Positions 8,319-15,417 of a stretch of 52,476 bases of DNA are shown piece by piece (within the stretch, counting starts at the first letter, position 1; each line of letters starts with the position of its first letter). A program made the translations under genes and the position numbers. The DNA comes from Bradyrhizobium acaciae. GTDB taxonomy: Bacteria > Pseudomonadota > Alphaproteobacteria > Rhizobiales > Xanthobacteraceae. The stretch spans positions 1 through 52,476 of the forward strand of contig NZ_JACMYK010000041.1 in the NCBI RefSeq assembly GCF_020889785.1, written 5' to 3'. The notes beneath the pieces are model-generated. The model did not search any database. It saw only the letters and a list, made by a program, of their open reading frames with translations, and was not told where the DNA came from.

Positions 8319-10133
8319 GTGTGCGGCATATTTGGCCTCGTAGATAAGACCGGGCCCGTCGATGCCCGCCAAGTGGACCAGATGACTGATCTCGTCGCCC
8401 ACCGCGGACCGGATGGGCGTGGGGTGAGGGTCAACGGGAACGTCGGGATGGGACACCGGCGACTGGCCATCATCGATCTGACCGACGACGGCGCACAGCC
8501 GATGCGCGACAGACGGCTTCCCATCTGGATCACCTACAACGGCGAGATCTACAATTACGTCGAGCTCCGCACGGAGCTCGAGGCGCTCGGATATACCTTT
8601 CACACGGCCTCGGACACCGAGGTCCTGCTCACAGCCTATGTTTGTTGGGGCACAAAGTGCCTCGAACGCTTCAACGGCATGTGGTCGTTTGCGATTCACG
8701 ATGAGCGCGACAACACGCTGTTCTGCGCCCGGGACAGGTTCGGCGTGAAGCCGTTCTACTACATCAATACGGCGAGGCAGTTCGCGTTCGGCTCGGAGAT
8801 CCGCCAGCTTCTTCCGTTGGTCGAGCGCCCGATCGCGGATGACGATCTGATCAGCGATTTCCTCGTTTGCGGCATGACCGACCATACCAGCCGGACCTTC
8901 TTCAAGGGGGTCGAGAAGTTGCCTCCCGGGCATCGGATGCGCGTCGACGTGTCGACCGGGCAGATCGAAATCGAACGCTACTATTCGCTTGCGCCTGGGG
9001 CGGCCGTCTCCGACGAAGCCGGCGCAGCGAAATCGTTGCGAGAGCTGCTTGATGACGCGACGCGTCTGCGGCTGCGTTCGGATGTCCGTGTCGGAACCTG
9101 CCTGTCGGGGGGGCTGGACAGTTCGAGCGTCGCGACACTGGCAGCGCGGCGCTATGCGCCGGGTTCGAGCGAGCGCTTCTTTGCCATCACGGCCGTGAGC
9201 GAGCAGGCGTCCAACAATGAAGAGGCGTACGCGGCGGAGGTTGCGGAAAAGGCAGAGTTGAACTGGCTACGCACCAAACCGTCCTATCAGGACTTCGCAT
9301 CCACGGCCGAGACCTTGCTCGACGTCCAGGAGGAGCCGTTCGCCGGCCCTTCGATCATGATGCAGTATGCGGTGATGCAGGCCGCGCGATCGAACGGCGT
9401 CATCGTGCTGCTCGACGGTCAGGGCGGTGACGAAACGTTGTTGGGGTACCATCGCTACTATGCGGCCTGGTTGCTCGACCATCTTCGCAGCGGTGGCTTC
9501 CGTGGATTTCTGTCGGCCTTCGGTGCCGCCACGCGGGCAGGTGTTTCGCGCGGGCGGTTGCTGATGTATCTGTTCGGTGCCAGTTCGGCAGGGCTGCGCG
9601 CTGCCTATTACCGGCTGCGTTACAGTTTTCTCAGAAATCCCGGCTTGCCCGAGCCGCTTCGCCGCTTTGCCTCGAAGACGAGGGATGCGCAGGCCATGCA
9701 GGTGCTGGAGATTACCGAGACCAATCTGCCGATGCTGCTGCGTTTCGAAGACAAGAACGCGATGCGGTTCGGCATCGAAACGCGACTTCCGTTCCTTGAC
9801 TATCGCTTCGTCGAGTTTGCGTTGGCGCTGCCGACACGCATCAAGCTGAACAAGGGATGGGCAAAATGGCCGCTCCGTGCCGCCATGAGCGATCTGCTGC
9901 CGGCCAGCATCAGCTGGCGGAGGGACAAGATCGGTTTCGCTGCTCCGGACCGGATCTGGCTCACGCGACACTCGGCTCCGATGTATGACAAGGTGATCGC
10001 AAGCGAGCTCTTGGCCCGTTATGTCGACATGCCGAAGCTCAAGAGAAAATTTCATCGGCTCGATCTCGGGATGCGCTGGAGGCTTTATTGCGTTGCGCTC
10101 TGGGGTGAGCGCTTTCGGGTCGAAGCGCCATGA
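8319..10133 (+). CDS. asnB: Glutamine-dependent asparagine-synthase-type amidotransferase, copy 1
   Basis: A 604-residue AsnB-family protein. I place the start at GTG 8319 rather than the upstream ATG because removal of the initiator Met must expose Cys2, the glutaminase nucleophile, in 'CGIFGLVD'. ATAGG lies seven bases before this GTG. The glutaminase domain has 'AHRGPDGRG' and 'TYNGEIYNY'; the synthetase domain has the PP-loop 'LSGGLDSSS' (near 262) and 'GQGGDETLLGY'. In polysaccharide loci such proteins often amidate uronic acids (the role proposed for WbpS in Pseudomonas aeruginosa) instead of making asparagine. Two paralogues in the same window favour a glycan-modifying role, which is inference. 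Confidence 0.9.
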   Translation: MCGIFGLVDKTGPVDARQVDQMTDLVAHRGPDGRGVRVNGNVGMGHRRLAIIDLTDDGAQPMRDRRLPIWITYNGEIYNYVELRTELEALGYTFHTASDTEVLLTAYVCWGTKCLERFNGMWSFAIHDERDNTLFCARDRFGVKPFYYINTARQFAFGSEIRQLLPLVERPIADDDLISDFLVCGMTDHTSRTFFKGVEKLPPGHRMRVDVSTGQIEIERYYSLAPGAAVSDEAGAAKSLRELLDDATRLRLRSDVRVGTCLSGGLDSSSVATLAARRYAPGSSERFFAITAVSEQASNNEEAYAAEVAEKAELNWLRTKPSYQDFASTAETLLDVQEEPFAGPSIMMQYAVMQAARSNGVIVLLDGQGGDETLLGYHRYYAAWLLDHLRSGGFRGFLSAFGAATRAGVSRGRLLMYLFGASSAGLRAAYYRLRYSFLRNPGLPEPLRRFASKTRDAQAMQVLEITETNLPMLLRFEDKNAMRFGIETRLPFLDYRFVEFALALPTRIKLNKGWAKWPLRAAMSDLLPASISWRRDKIGFAAPDRIWLTRHSAPMYDKVIASELLARYVDMPKLKRKFHRLDLGMRWRLYCVALWGERFRVEAP

Positions 10134-10209
10134 GGCCTGGGGATTCCTGGATGTCATCGTTGCCGTCCGCAATTGACGGCTTGCTGGCTGCTGCTTTCCG
10201 GGCGGCCCC

Positions 10210-11460
10210 ATGAACATCTGGCTATTGCATCCGTTCGCCGGGGGGCCGGGCCTCGGCCGTCACTGGCGGCCGTTTTGGCTCGCCGACGCCTGGAGAAGAA
10301 TGGGGCATCGGGTCGTCGTGGTCAGCGCCGGCTTCCATCACCTGCACCGGGAGGCGCGCGCTGCCGGGCCGCAGCGGATCAACGACGTCGACTTCTGGTT
10401 CCTCGACACGCCGCGCTACGGCAGTGGCAGCTTGGGGCGGCTTCGGAACAATCTGAGCTTTGGGCCGGCCGTCCGCTCGACCGCGAGCGCAATTGCCGCG
10501 CAGTTCGGCAAACCGGATCTGATGATCGCGTCGAGCCCGCATCTGTTCTTCATCTCAGCGGCGCACCAGATCGCCCGGCATTTCGATGCCAGGTTTTGGC
10601 TGGAGGTCCGCGATCTCTGGCCGGAAAGCATCGTAGCGCTTGGAATGACGCCGGCATGGCATCCCCTGATGAAGGTGCTCGGCTGGAAGGAGCGCGCCGC
10701 CTATCGCGCGGCTGATCGCGTGATCTGCCTCTTGGCCGGAGCCGAAGCCCACATGCGCGCGCGTGGCTTGCCGGCGGGCAAGTTCTTGTGGGTCCCTAAT
10801 GGGGTGTCCGACGGTGAAATACAGAGCGCGCTCACTATCGAGAAGCTTGATCACCCCCTGATCGACCGCATCAACCTGCTCAAACAGCAGGGCGTGCGCG
10901 TCGTCCTCTATGCTGGCGGCATGGGCCCGCCCAATGCCGTGGAGGCTATTCTCGACGCGGCCTCGATCCTCGGCGAAGCGAACTCCGGGATCCATTTTGT
11001 GATGATTGGTTCCGGCACGTCCCGGCTCGCGCTCAAACAGCGGGCGGCGGGGCTCGCCAACGTCGAGTTTCACGACGAGGTCGAGCGATCCATCGTGCAC
11101 GGTATGCTGCACGCGTCCGATTGCGCAGTGGTCGCCTTCCACAAGAACGCGCTGTACCACCACGGCATCAGCCCCAACAAGCTGTTCGACTACGGCCTGT
11201 TCGCGCCGCGCAGCGTCATTGCCTGTGAGGAGCGGGCGCTCGTTGGGCTCGAGGATTTGGTGACTGCCCGATGCGCGCCGGACGACCCCGGCGCGCTCGC
11301 CGCGTCGCTGCGCGCTGCGCTCAACGGTCCGGTGCGTTCGCGGGCCGAGCGCGTCGCCATCGCACAGCGGTACAGCTATTCGACGCTCGCCGCGCGATAT
11401 CTGGCCGAGCCGGGGGATCCTGCCCAAGTGTGGCCCCCGCGACACATTGGTCTCAAATAA
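10210..11460 (+). CDS. GT4 family glycosyltransferase (WbuB-like)
   Basis: A 416-residue GT-B enzyme with N-terminal 'MNIWLLHPFAGGPG' and the marker 'LEVRDLWPESIVALG' (about 133-147), typical of WbuB/WcaI-type amino-sugar transferases of O-antigen and colanic acid loci. 'VWVPNG'-like 'FLWVPNGVSD' follows, then a donor-site stretch 'HHGISPNKLFDYGLFAPR', where the usual EaLa Glu position is altered but the surrounding 'SPNKLFDY' typical of this group is kept. ATG at 10210 starts 76 bases after the amidotransferase, so the two are probably co-transcribed. The sugar is unknown; an N-acetylated donor is plausible from the subfamily. Confidence 0.86.
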   Translation: MNIWLLHPFAGGPGLGRHWRPFWLADAWRRMGHRVVVVSAGFHHLHREARAAGPQRINDVDFWFLDTPRYGSGSLGRLRNNLSFGPAVRSTASAIAAQFGKPDLMIASSPHLFFISAAHQIARHFDARFWLEVRDLWPESIVALGMTPAWHPLMKVLGWKERAAYRAADRVICLLAGAEAHMRARGLPAGKFLWVPNGVSDGEIQSALTIEKLDHPLIDRINLLKQQGVRVVLYAGGMGPPNAVEAILDAASILGEANSGIHFVMIGSGTSRLALKQRAAGLANVEFHDEVERSIVHGMLHASDCAVVAFHKNALYHHGISPNKLFDYGLFAPRSVIACEERALVGLEDLVTARCAPDDPGALAASLRAALNGPVRSRAERVAIAQRYSYSTLAARYLAEPGDPAQVWPPRHIGLK

Positions 11461-11487
11461 AGTCTTTTATTATCAGTAGCTTATGAC

Positions 11488-11530
11488 GTTCATGGCGTGA
11501 ACGAATTAGCTTGACGTTCATCCAGTGAAC
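11488..11530. promoter_or_regulatory. Tandem palindromic operator pair GTTCA-N5-TGAAC
   Basis: Two near-identical palindromes occur 28 bases apart: GTTCATGGCGTGAAC at 11488-11502 and GTTCATCCAGTGAAC at 11516-11530. Both are preceded by TGAC and followed by G, so the shared element is about 18 bases with only the 5-base centre varying. The second copy lies inside the spacer of the promoter at 11511-11540, and the pair sits directly before the winged-helix regulator gene. This arrangement strongly suggests binding by a dimeric repressor, most simply the product of 11562-12203 controlling itself. The binding protein is inferred, not shown. Confidence 0.72.
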
Positions 11531-11540
11531 GCGCTATCAG
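11511..11540 (+). promoter_or_regulatory. Sigma70-like promoter of the regulator/NusG operon
   Basis: TTGACG (11511-11516) and TATCAG (11535-11540) are separated by 18 bases. Transcription would start near 11547, giving a leader of roughly 15 bases before ATG 11562. Palindrome 2 (11516-11530) overlaps the last base of the -35 and fills the spacer, so a bound protein would block RNA polymerase. Confidence 0.55.
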
Positions 11541-11561
11541 CCACTTCCAGTGGGGATGGGC

Positions 11562-12203
11562 GTGATGGCAGGACTTCTACCAACGGATGAGAATGACAGC
11601 GACCGGCTGGTGCTCGGGCTGCTCACCTCGCTCGAGGCAGATGGTGCGCAATCGCAGCGGCGGATGGCAGCCGATCTCGGCGTCGCGCTCGGCCTCGTCA
11701 ACGCGTATCTCAAGCGGGCGATCAAGAAGGGCTTTGTCAAGGTCGGGCAGGCACCGGCGCGGCGCTATGCCTACTACCTCACGCCGCAAGGCTTCTCCGA
11801 GAAATCGCGACTGACCGTCCAGTTCCTGTCGGATTCCTTTTCGCTCTTCCGCAAGGCGAAAGAGGAGTACGGCAGGCTGTTCGAGCGCGCTCAGGCGCTC
11901 GGCTTCAGGCGGGTGGTGCTCGCCGGACAGTCGGATCTTTGCGAAATTGCGATCCTGTGCGCGGTCGATGGGCCGGTTTCTGTCCTTGCGATCGTCGATC
12001 CCGATGCAACCGCAACCCGGTTCATCGGCGTCAAGGTCGTCTCCTCCTATGCGTTGGTGGACGAGCCGTTCGATGCGGTCGTCGTGACGCATCTGACGGC
12101 GGCGCGAAGCGTATTCGAGCAGGCAGTCAGCAATTTCGGCGCGGAGAAAGTCCTCGCGCCTGATCTGCTGGGCTTGCGTCCAAAGCAGTCGCTGGGGGCA
12201 TGA
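11562..12203 (+). CDS. Winged-helix transcriptional regulator with Rossmann-like ligand domain
   Basis: A 213-residue protein. Residues about 15-80 form a MarR-like winged helix ('AQSQRRMAADLGVALGLVNA', then the wing 'RRYAYYLTPQGF'). After a helical linker, residues about 115-205 ('RRVVLAGQSDLCEIAILCAV', 'VLAIVDPD', 'FIGVKVVSS') resemble the Rossmann domain found at the N-terminus of PglD-type sugar acyltransferases. It may therefore sense a nucleotide sugar or similar ligand; that is inference. I chose ATG 11562 over GTG 11550 because the predicted transcription start is near 11547 and GGGGAT lies just upstream. Its ATGA overlap with the NusG paralogue couples the two. Palindromes at 11488-11530 are its likely operators. 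Confidence 0.82.
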   Translation: MMAGLLPTDENDSDRLVLGLLTSLEADGAQSQRRMAADLGVALGLVNAYLKRAIKKGFVKVGQAPARRYAYYLTPQGFSEKSRLTVQFLSDSFSLFRKAKEEYGRLFERAQALGFRRVVLAGQSDLCEIAILCAVDGPVSVLAIVDPDATATRFIGVKVVSSYALVDEPFDAVVVTHLTAARSVFEQAVSNFGAEKVLAPDLLGLRPKQSLGA

Positions 12204-12718
12204 TGGCGATGGAACTCGGGACCCGCTGGTACGTCGTCCAGACGCAAGTCAATGCCGAAGCAAAGGCGGCCGCCAACCTCGAGCGGCAGGGCTTTTCCAT
12301 CTATTTTCCTCGTTACCTGAAGCGCCGCAGTCATGCCAGGAAGGTGGAGACTGTGCCGCGTCCGTTGTTTCCGCGCTATCTCTTCGTTGGGATCGATCTC
12401 GCGTCGCAGCGGTGGCGTGCCATTCAATCGACGCTCGGCGTGTCGCACCTCGTGTGCGTCGGAGACCGGCCGGCCATGGTGGAAGACCGCGTCATCGATG
12501 CCTTGAAGGGGCGCGAGGACGACGCCGGCTTCATCACGCTTGCACGCAGGCCGGCGTTCTCGCCCGGGGATAAAGTGCGAATTGTCGAGGGGGCGTTCGT
12601 CGACAGTCTTGCGCTCGTTGAAGACGCCAGCGATCACCATCGCGTTGCGGTTCTCTTGAACCTGTTGGGCCGCAAGGTTCGTGTTCTTGTCGGGACGGAC
12701 CTGATCGCTGCGGCGTAA
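12200..12718 (+). CDS. Specialised NusG/RfaH-family transcription elongation factor
   Basis: A 172-residue NusG paralogue. The NGN domain starts 'RWYVVQTQVNAEAKAAANLE' and includes 'FSIYFPRYLKRR' and 'RPLFPRYLFVGID', typical of RfaH, LoaP and UpxY-like operon-specific factors more than of housekeeping NusG. A C-terminal KOW domain follows ('FSPGDKVRIVEGAFVDSLAL'). Such factors bind RNA polymerase and suppress pausing and termination in long surface-polysaccharide operons. The gene overlaps the regulator by four bases (ATGA) and precedes about 31 kb of co-directional biosynthesis genes, where processive antitermination would be needed. An ops-like sequence lies at 12788-12799. The translation start could also be the ATG at 12203 or 12209. 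Confidence 0.88.
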   Translation: MMAMELGTRWYVVQTQVNAEAKAAANLERQGFSIYFPRYLKRRSHARKVETVPRPLFPRYLFVGIDLASQRWRAIQSTLGVSHLVCVGDRPAMVEDRVIDALKGREDDAGFITLARRPAFSPGDKVRIVEGAFVDSLALVEDASDHHRVAVLLNLLGRKVRVLVGTDLIAAA

Positions 12719-12787
12719 GTGCGTCTGCCCACGGGCAGGCGTGATCGACATGTTTGGCTTGGGTGTGATGCTCGATTCACCCCGAGT

Positions 12788-12811
12788 GCGGTAGCTTGCC
12801 TGAAACAGGCA
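12788..12811 (+). promoter_or_regulatory. ops-like element and hairpin upstream of the wlbA homologue
   Basis: GCGGTAGCTTGC at 12788-12799 differs at one position from the corresponding 12 bases of the E. coli ops site (GCGGTAGCGTGC), which recruits RfaH. It overlaps a small hairpin: TGCCTG 12797-12802, loop AAA, CAGGCA 12806-12811. It lies 70 bases after the NusG/RfaH paralogue and 36 bases before the wlbA-type gene, the position expected for such a loading site. Whether alphaproteobacterial factors read an E. coli-like ops is unknown, and GGTAGCTTG also occurs inside a coding region near 21354, so chance is possible. Confidence 0.38.
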
Positions 12812-12834
12812 GAGAACGTTTGAGAGAGGGGCCC

Positions 12835-13773
12835 ATGACGACTTACGCACTGATCGGCGCTGCCGGCTACATCGCGCCGCGGCACATGCGGGCGATGGCC
12901 GAGACCGGCGGCAATCTGGCCGTGGCGTACGACCCCAACGATTCGGTGGGCATCATGGATAGTCATTTTCCGGATGCCGAGTTCTTCACCCAGTTCGAGC
13001 TGTTCGATCGTCACGTCGATCAGTTGCGCAGAGGCGGCAAGAAGATCGACTATATGTCGATCTGCTCGCCGAACTATTTGCACGACGCGCATTGTCGGTT
13101 TGCGCTGCGATCGGGCGTGGATGCCATCTGCGAAAAGCCGCTGGTCCTCAATCCCGGCGACATCGACGAACTGGCCGCCATCGAGCAGGACACCGGCCGC
13201 CGCATCTCGACCATTCTGCAATTGCGCCTGCATCCGGCGATCATCGCGTTGCGCGATCGCTTCGCCAATTCGCAGAAGCGCCACAAGGTCGAGCTGACCT
13301 ATATTACGTCGCGCGGGCGCTGGTATCACACCTCCTGGAAGGGGGCAGACCCGAAGTCGGGTGGCGTAGCCACCAACATCGGAGTGCACTTCTTCGACAT
13401 GCTGAGCTTCGTGTTCGGCCCTGCCAGCCGCAACGAGGCGCATCTGCGTGAGGCGGAGAGGGCGGCCGGCTCTCTGGAATGCGAACGTGCGGATGTGAGC
13501 TGGTTCCTGTCGCTGGACCGCAACGATTTGCCCGACGGCGTGAAAGGGAAGAAGACGACCTATCGCTCGATCACTGTCGACGGCGAGGAGGTCGAGTTTT
13601 CCGAAGGGTTCACCGATCTCCACACGCGGAGCTATGAGGAGATCGTCGCCGGTCGCGGTTTCAGGCTGGACGAAGTTCGCCCCTCGATTGATATCGTCTC
13701 GACGTTTCGCCATGCGCCGATCGTCCGAAGCAATGGCGTTCACGCCTTCGCCCAGAAGGCGATGCACAAATGA
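12835..13773 (+). CDS. wlbA: WlbA/WbpB-type UDP-GlcNAc uronate 3-dehydrogenase
   Basis: A 312-residue Gfo/Idh/MocA oxidoreductase. Its N-terminal Rossmann motif is 'YALIGAAGYIAPRHMRAM', followed by 'DYMSICSPNYLHDAH' and the family motif 'CEKPLVLNPGDIDEL'. Length and sequence style match WlbA/WbpB, which oxidise C3 of UDP-N-acetyl-glucosaminuronic acid before transamination. I start at ATG 12835 after GAGGGG; an upstream in-frame ATG adds 13 non-conserved residues. Its stop overlaps the start of the WlbB-type acetyltransferase (ATGA), as in classical wlb/wbp clusters. The partner aminotransferase is not adjacent; 49096-50193 or 27096-28229 could serve. Confidence 0.86.
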   Translation: MTTYALIGAAGYIAPRHMRAMAETGGNLAVAYDPNDSVGIMDSHFPDAEFFTQFELFDRHVDQLRRGGKKIDYMSICSPNYLHDAHCRFALRSGVDAICEKPLVLNPGDIDELAAIEQDTGRRISTILQLRLHPAIIALRDRFANSQKRHKVELTYITSRGRWYHTSWKGADPKSGGVATNIGVHFFDMLSFVFGPASRNEAHLREAERAAGSLECERADVSWFLSLDRNDLPDGVKGKKTTYRSITVDGEEVEFSEGFTDLHTRSYEEIVAGRGFRLDEVRPSIDIVSTFRHAPIVRSNGVHAFAQKAMHK

Positions 13774-14363
13774 GCGAGATGCGCGAGGATCCGCGCTTTC
13801 CAGGCGTCTTGATCCATCAATCGAGCTACGTCGATGATGGAGCGGTGCTCGGGCGCGGCACCAAGATCTGGCACTTTTGCCACATTCTGCCGCGCACGGT
13901 GATCGGCGAGGACTGCTCGATCGGCCAGAACGTGATGATAGGTCCGAACGTCAGGATCGGAAACGGCTGCAAGATCCAGAACAACGTCTCGATCTATGAC
14001 GGCGTCGAGCTTGACGATGACGTGTTCTGCGGTCCGAGCTGCGTTTTCACGAACGTCAACAATCCGCGCGCCGGTGTGTCGCGGAAGGACGAGTTTCGCA
14101 AGACGCCGATCGGACGCGGCTCCAGCATCGGCGCCAATGCGACCATCGTCTGCGGACATTCGCTGGGCGAGTACAGTTTCATCGGGGCAGGTTCCGTTGT
14201 CACGAAGGATGTCGCCGCTTTTTCGTTGATGGCGGGTAATCCGGCGCGACGGATTGGCTGGATGAGCAGAGCAGGTGAGCGGTTGGGCAGCGATCTGGTC
14301 TGCCCGCGCACGCATCGTCGTTATGAGCTTCGCAATGAAGCGCTGGTTGAAATCGAGGGTTGA
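13770..14363 (+). CDS. wlbB: WlbB/WbpD-type UDP-amino-uronate N-acetyltransferase
   Basis: A 197-residue left-handed beta-helix acyltransferase. Hexapeptide repeats run from 'SYVDDGAVLGRGTKIWHFCH' through 'IGQNVMIGPNVRIGNGCKIQ', then 'VFCGPSCVFTNVNNPRA' and 'GANATIVCGHSLGEYSFIGA', closely following WbpD/WlbB. That enzyme acetylates the 3-amino group of UDP-2-acetamido-3-amino-glucuronic acid with acetyl-CoA. The C-terminal tail has 'LVCPRTHRRYEL', also common in these proteins. It overlaps wlbA by four bases and probably acts directly after the aminotransferase step. Confidence 0.87.
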   Translation: MSEMREDPRFPGVLIHQSSYVDDGAVLGRGTKIWHFCHILPRTVIGEDCSIGQNVMIGPNVRIGNGCKIQNNVSIYDGVELDDDVFCGPSCVFTNVNNPRAGVSRKDEFRKTPIGRGSSIGANATIVCGHSLGEYSFIGAGSVVTKDVAAFSLMAGNPARRIGWMSRAGERLGSDLVCPRTHRRYELRNEALVEIEG

Positions 14364-14368
14364 AGAAG

Positions 14369-15364
14369 ATGGATATTCGCGGAAAGAAGGTTGTCGTTAT
14401 CGGGGGCGCCGGGCTGATCGGGTCGCATGCGGTCGATCAGCTGACGCAGACTGACGTCGGCGAGATCGTCATTTACGACAACTTCGTGCGCGGCACGCAT
14501 GAGAACCTTGCAGGCGCCTTGCGCGATCCCCGCGTCAAGATTTTCGAGGCCGGCGGCGACATCACCCAGGTCGATATCCTCGATGCTGCCCTGAAGGGAG
14601 CCGATGGCGTTTTTCAATTCGCCGCGCTTTGGCTGCTGCAGTGCCACGAATTCCCGCGGACGGCCTTTGACGTCAACGTCAACGGAATGTTCAACGTGCT
14701 GGATGGCTGCGTGCGCAACGGGGTCAAGCGGCTGGTCTGGTCGTCGTCGGCGTCGGTGTACGGCGATGCCGTCGAGGAGCCGATGACGGAAGACCATCCC
14801 TTCAACAACAAGAATTTCTATGGTGCCACGAAGATCTGCGGCGAGGCTATGGCGCGCGCCTACCACTTCCGCTACGGCCTCGACTATGTCGGCCTTCGTT
14901 ACATGAACGTGTACGGCCCGCGTCAGGATTATCGCGGCGCCTACATCGCCGTGATCATGAAGATGCTCGACGCGATCGACAAGGGAGAAGGGCCGACGAT
15001 CCTTGGCGATGGCTCGGAGGCGTTCGATTTCGTTGCGGTGGAGGATTGCGCGCGCGCCAATCTGTGCGCCATGGGCGCGACTGCGACGGATCGCTTCTAC
15101 AATGTCGGCACCGGCCAGCGGACCTCGCTGAAGCAGATCGCCGAAAAGCTCCTGAACCTCACCGGCTCCAACCAGCCCATCAACTATGCGCCGCGCAGCC
15201 AGGCCACACTTGTGCGCAACCGGATCGGTTCGCCGAAGCGGGCGCAGGAGGAAATCGGCTTCACCGCCGGGATCGACCTGGACGACGGGTTGCGGCGGCT
15301 GATCGAGTGGCGCAAGAGCCATATCGATCAGGTCGATCAGCGTCGTGCCAAGGCCCAAATCTGA
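14369..15364 (+). CDS. NAD-dependent sugar epimerase/dehydratase (extended SDR)
   Basis: A 331-residue extended short-chain dehydrogenase. The NAD-binding motif is 'VVIGGAGLIGSHAVDQL', the catalytic set is 'VWSSSASVYGDA' and 'YGATKICGEAMA' (Tyr and Lys present), followed by 'YMNVYGPRQD' and 'FDFVAVEDCARANLCAM'. It resembles UDP-glucose/GlcNAc 4-epimerase-like proteins of O-antigen clusters. I prefer ATG 14369; a TTG at 14360 would overlap the previous stop. It could epimerise a UDP-sugar or make a 4-keto intermediate; the sequence alone does not decide. Confidence 0.85.
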   Translation: MDIRGKKVVVIGGAGLIGSHAVDQLTQTDVGEIVIYDNFVRGTHENLAGALRDPRVKIFEAGGDITQVDILDAALKGADGVFQFAALWLLQCHEFPRTAFDVNVNGMFNVLDGCVRNGVKRLVWSSSASVYGDAVEEPMTEDHPFNNKNFYGATKICGEAMARAYHFRYGLDYVGLRYMNVYGPRQDYRGAYIAVIMKMLDAIDKGEGPTILGDGSEAFDFVAVEDCARANLCAMGATATDRFYNVGTGQRTSLKQIAEKLLNLTGSNQPINYAPRSQATLVRNRIGSPKRAQEEIGFTAGIDLDDGLRRLIEWRKSHIDQVDQRRAKAQI

Positions 15365-15417
15365 GGCTCAAGTCTGAGCTCGTACCTGAGATCATCGAAT
15401 AGATCGGCCGACATCAC

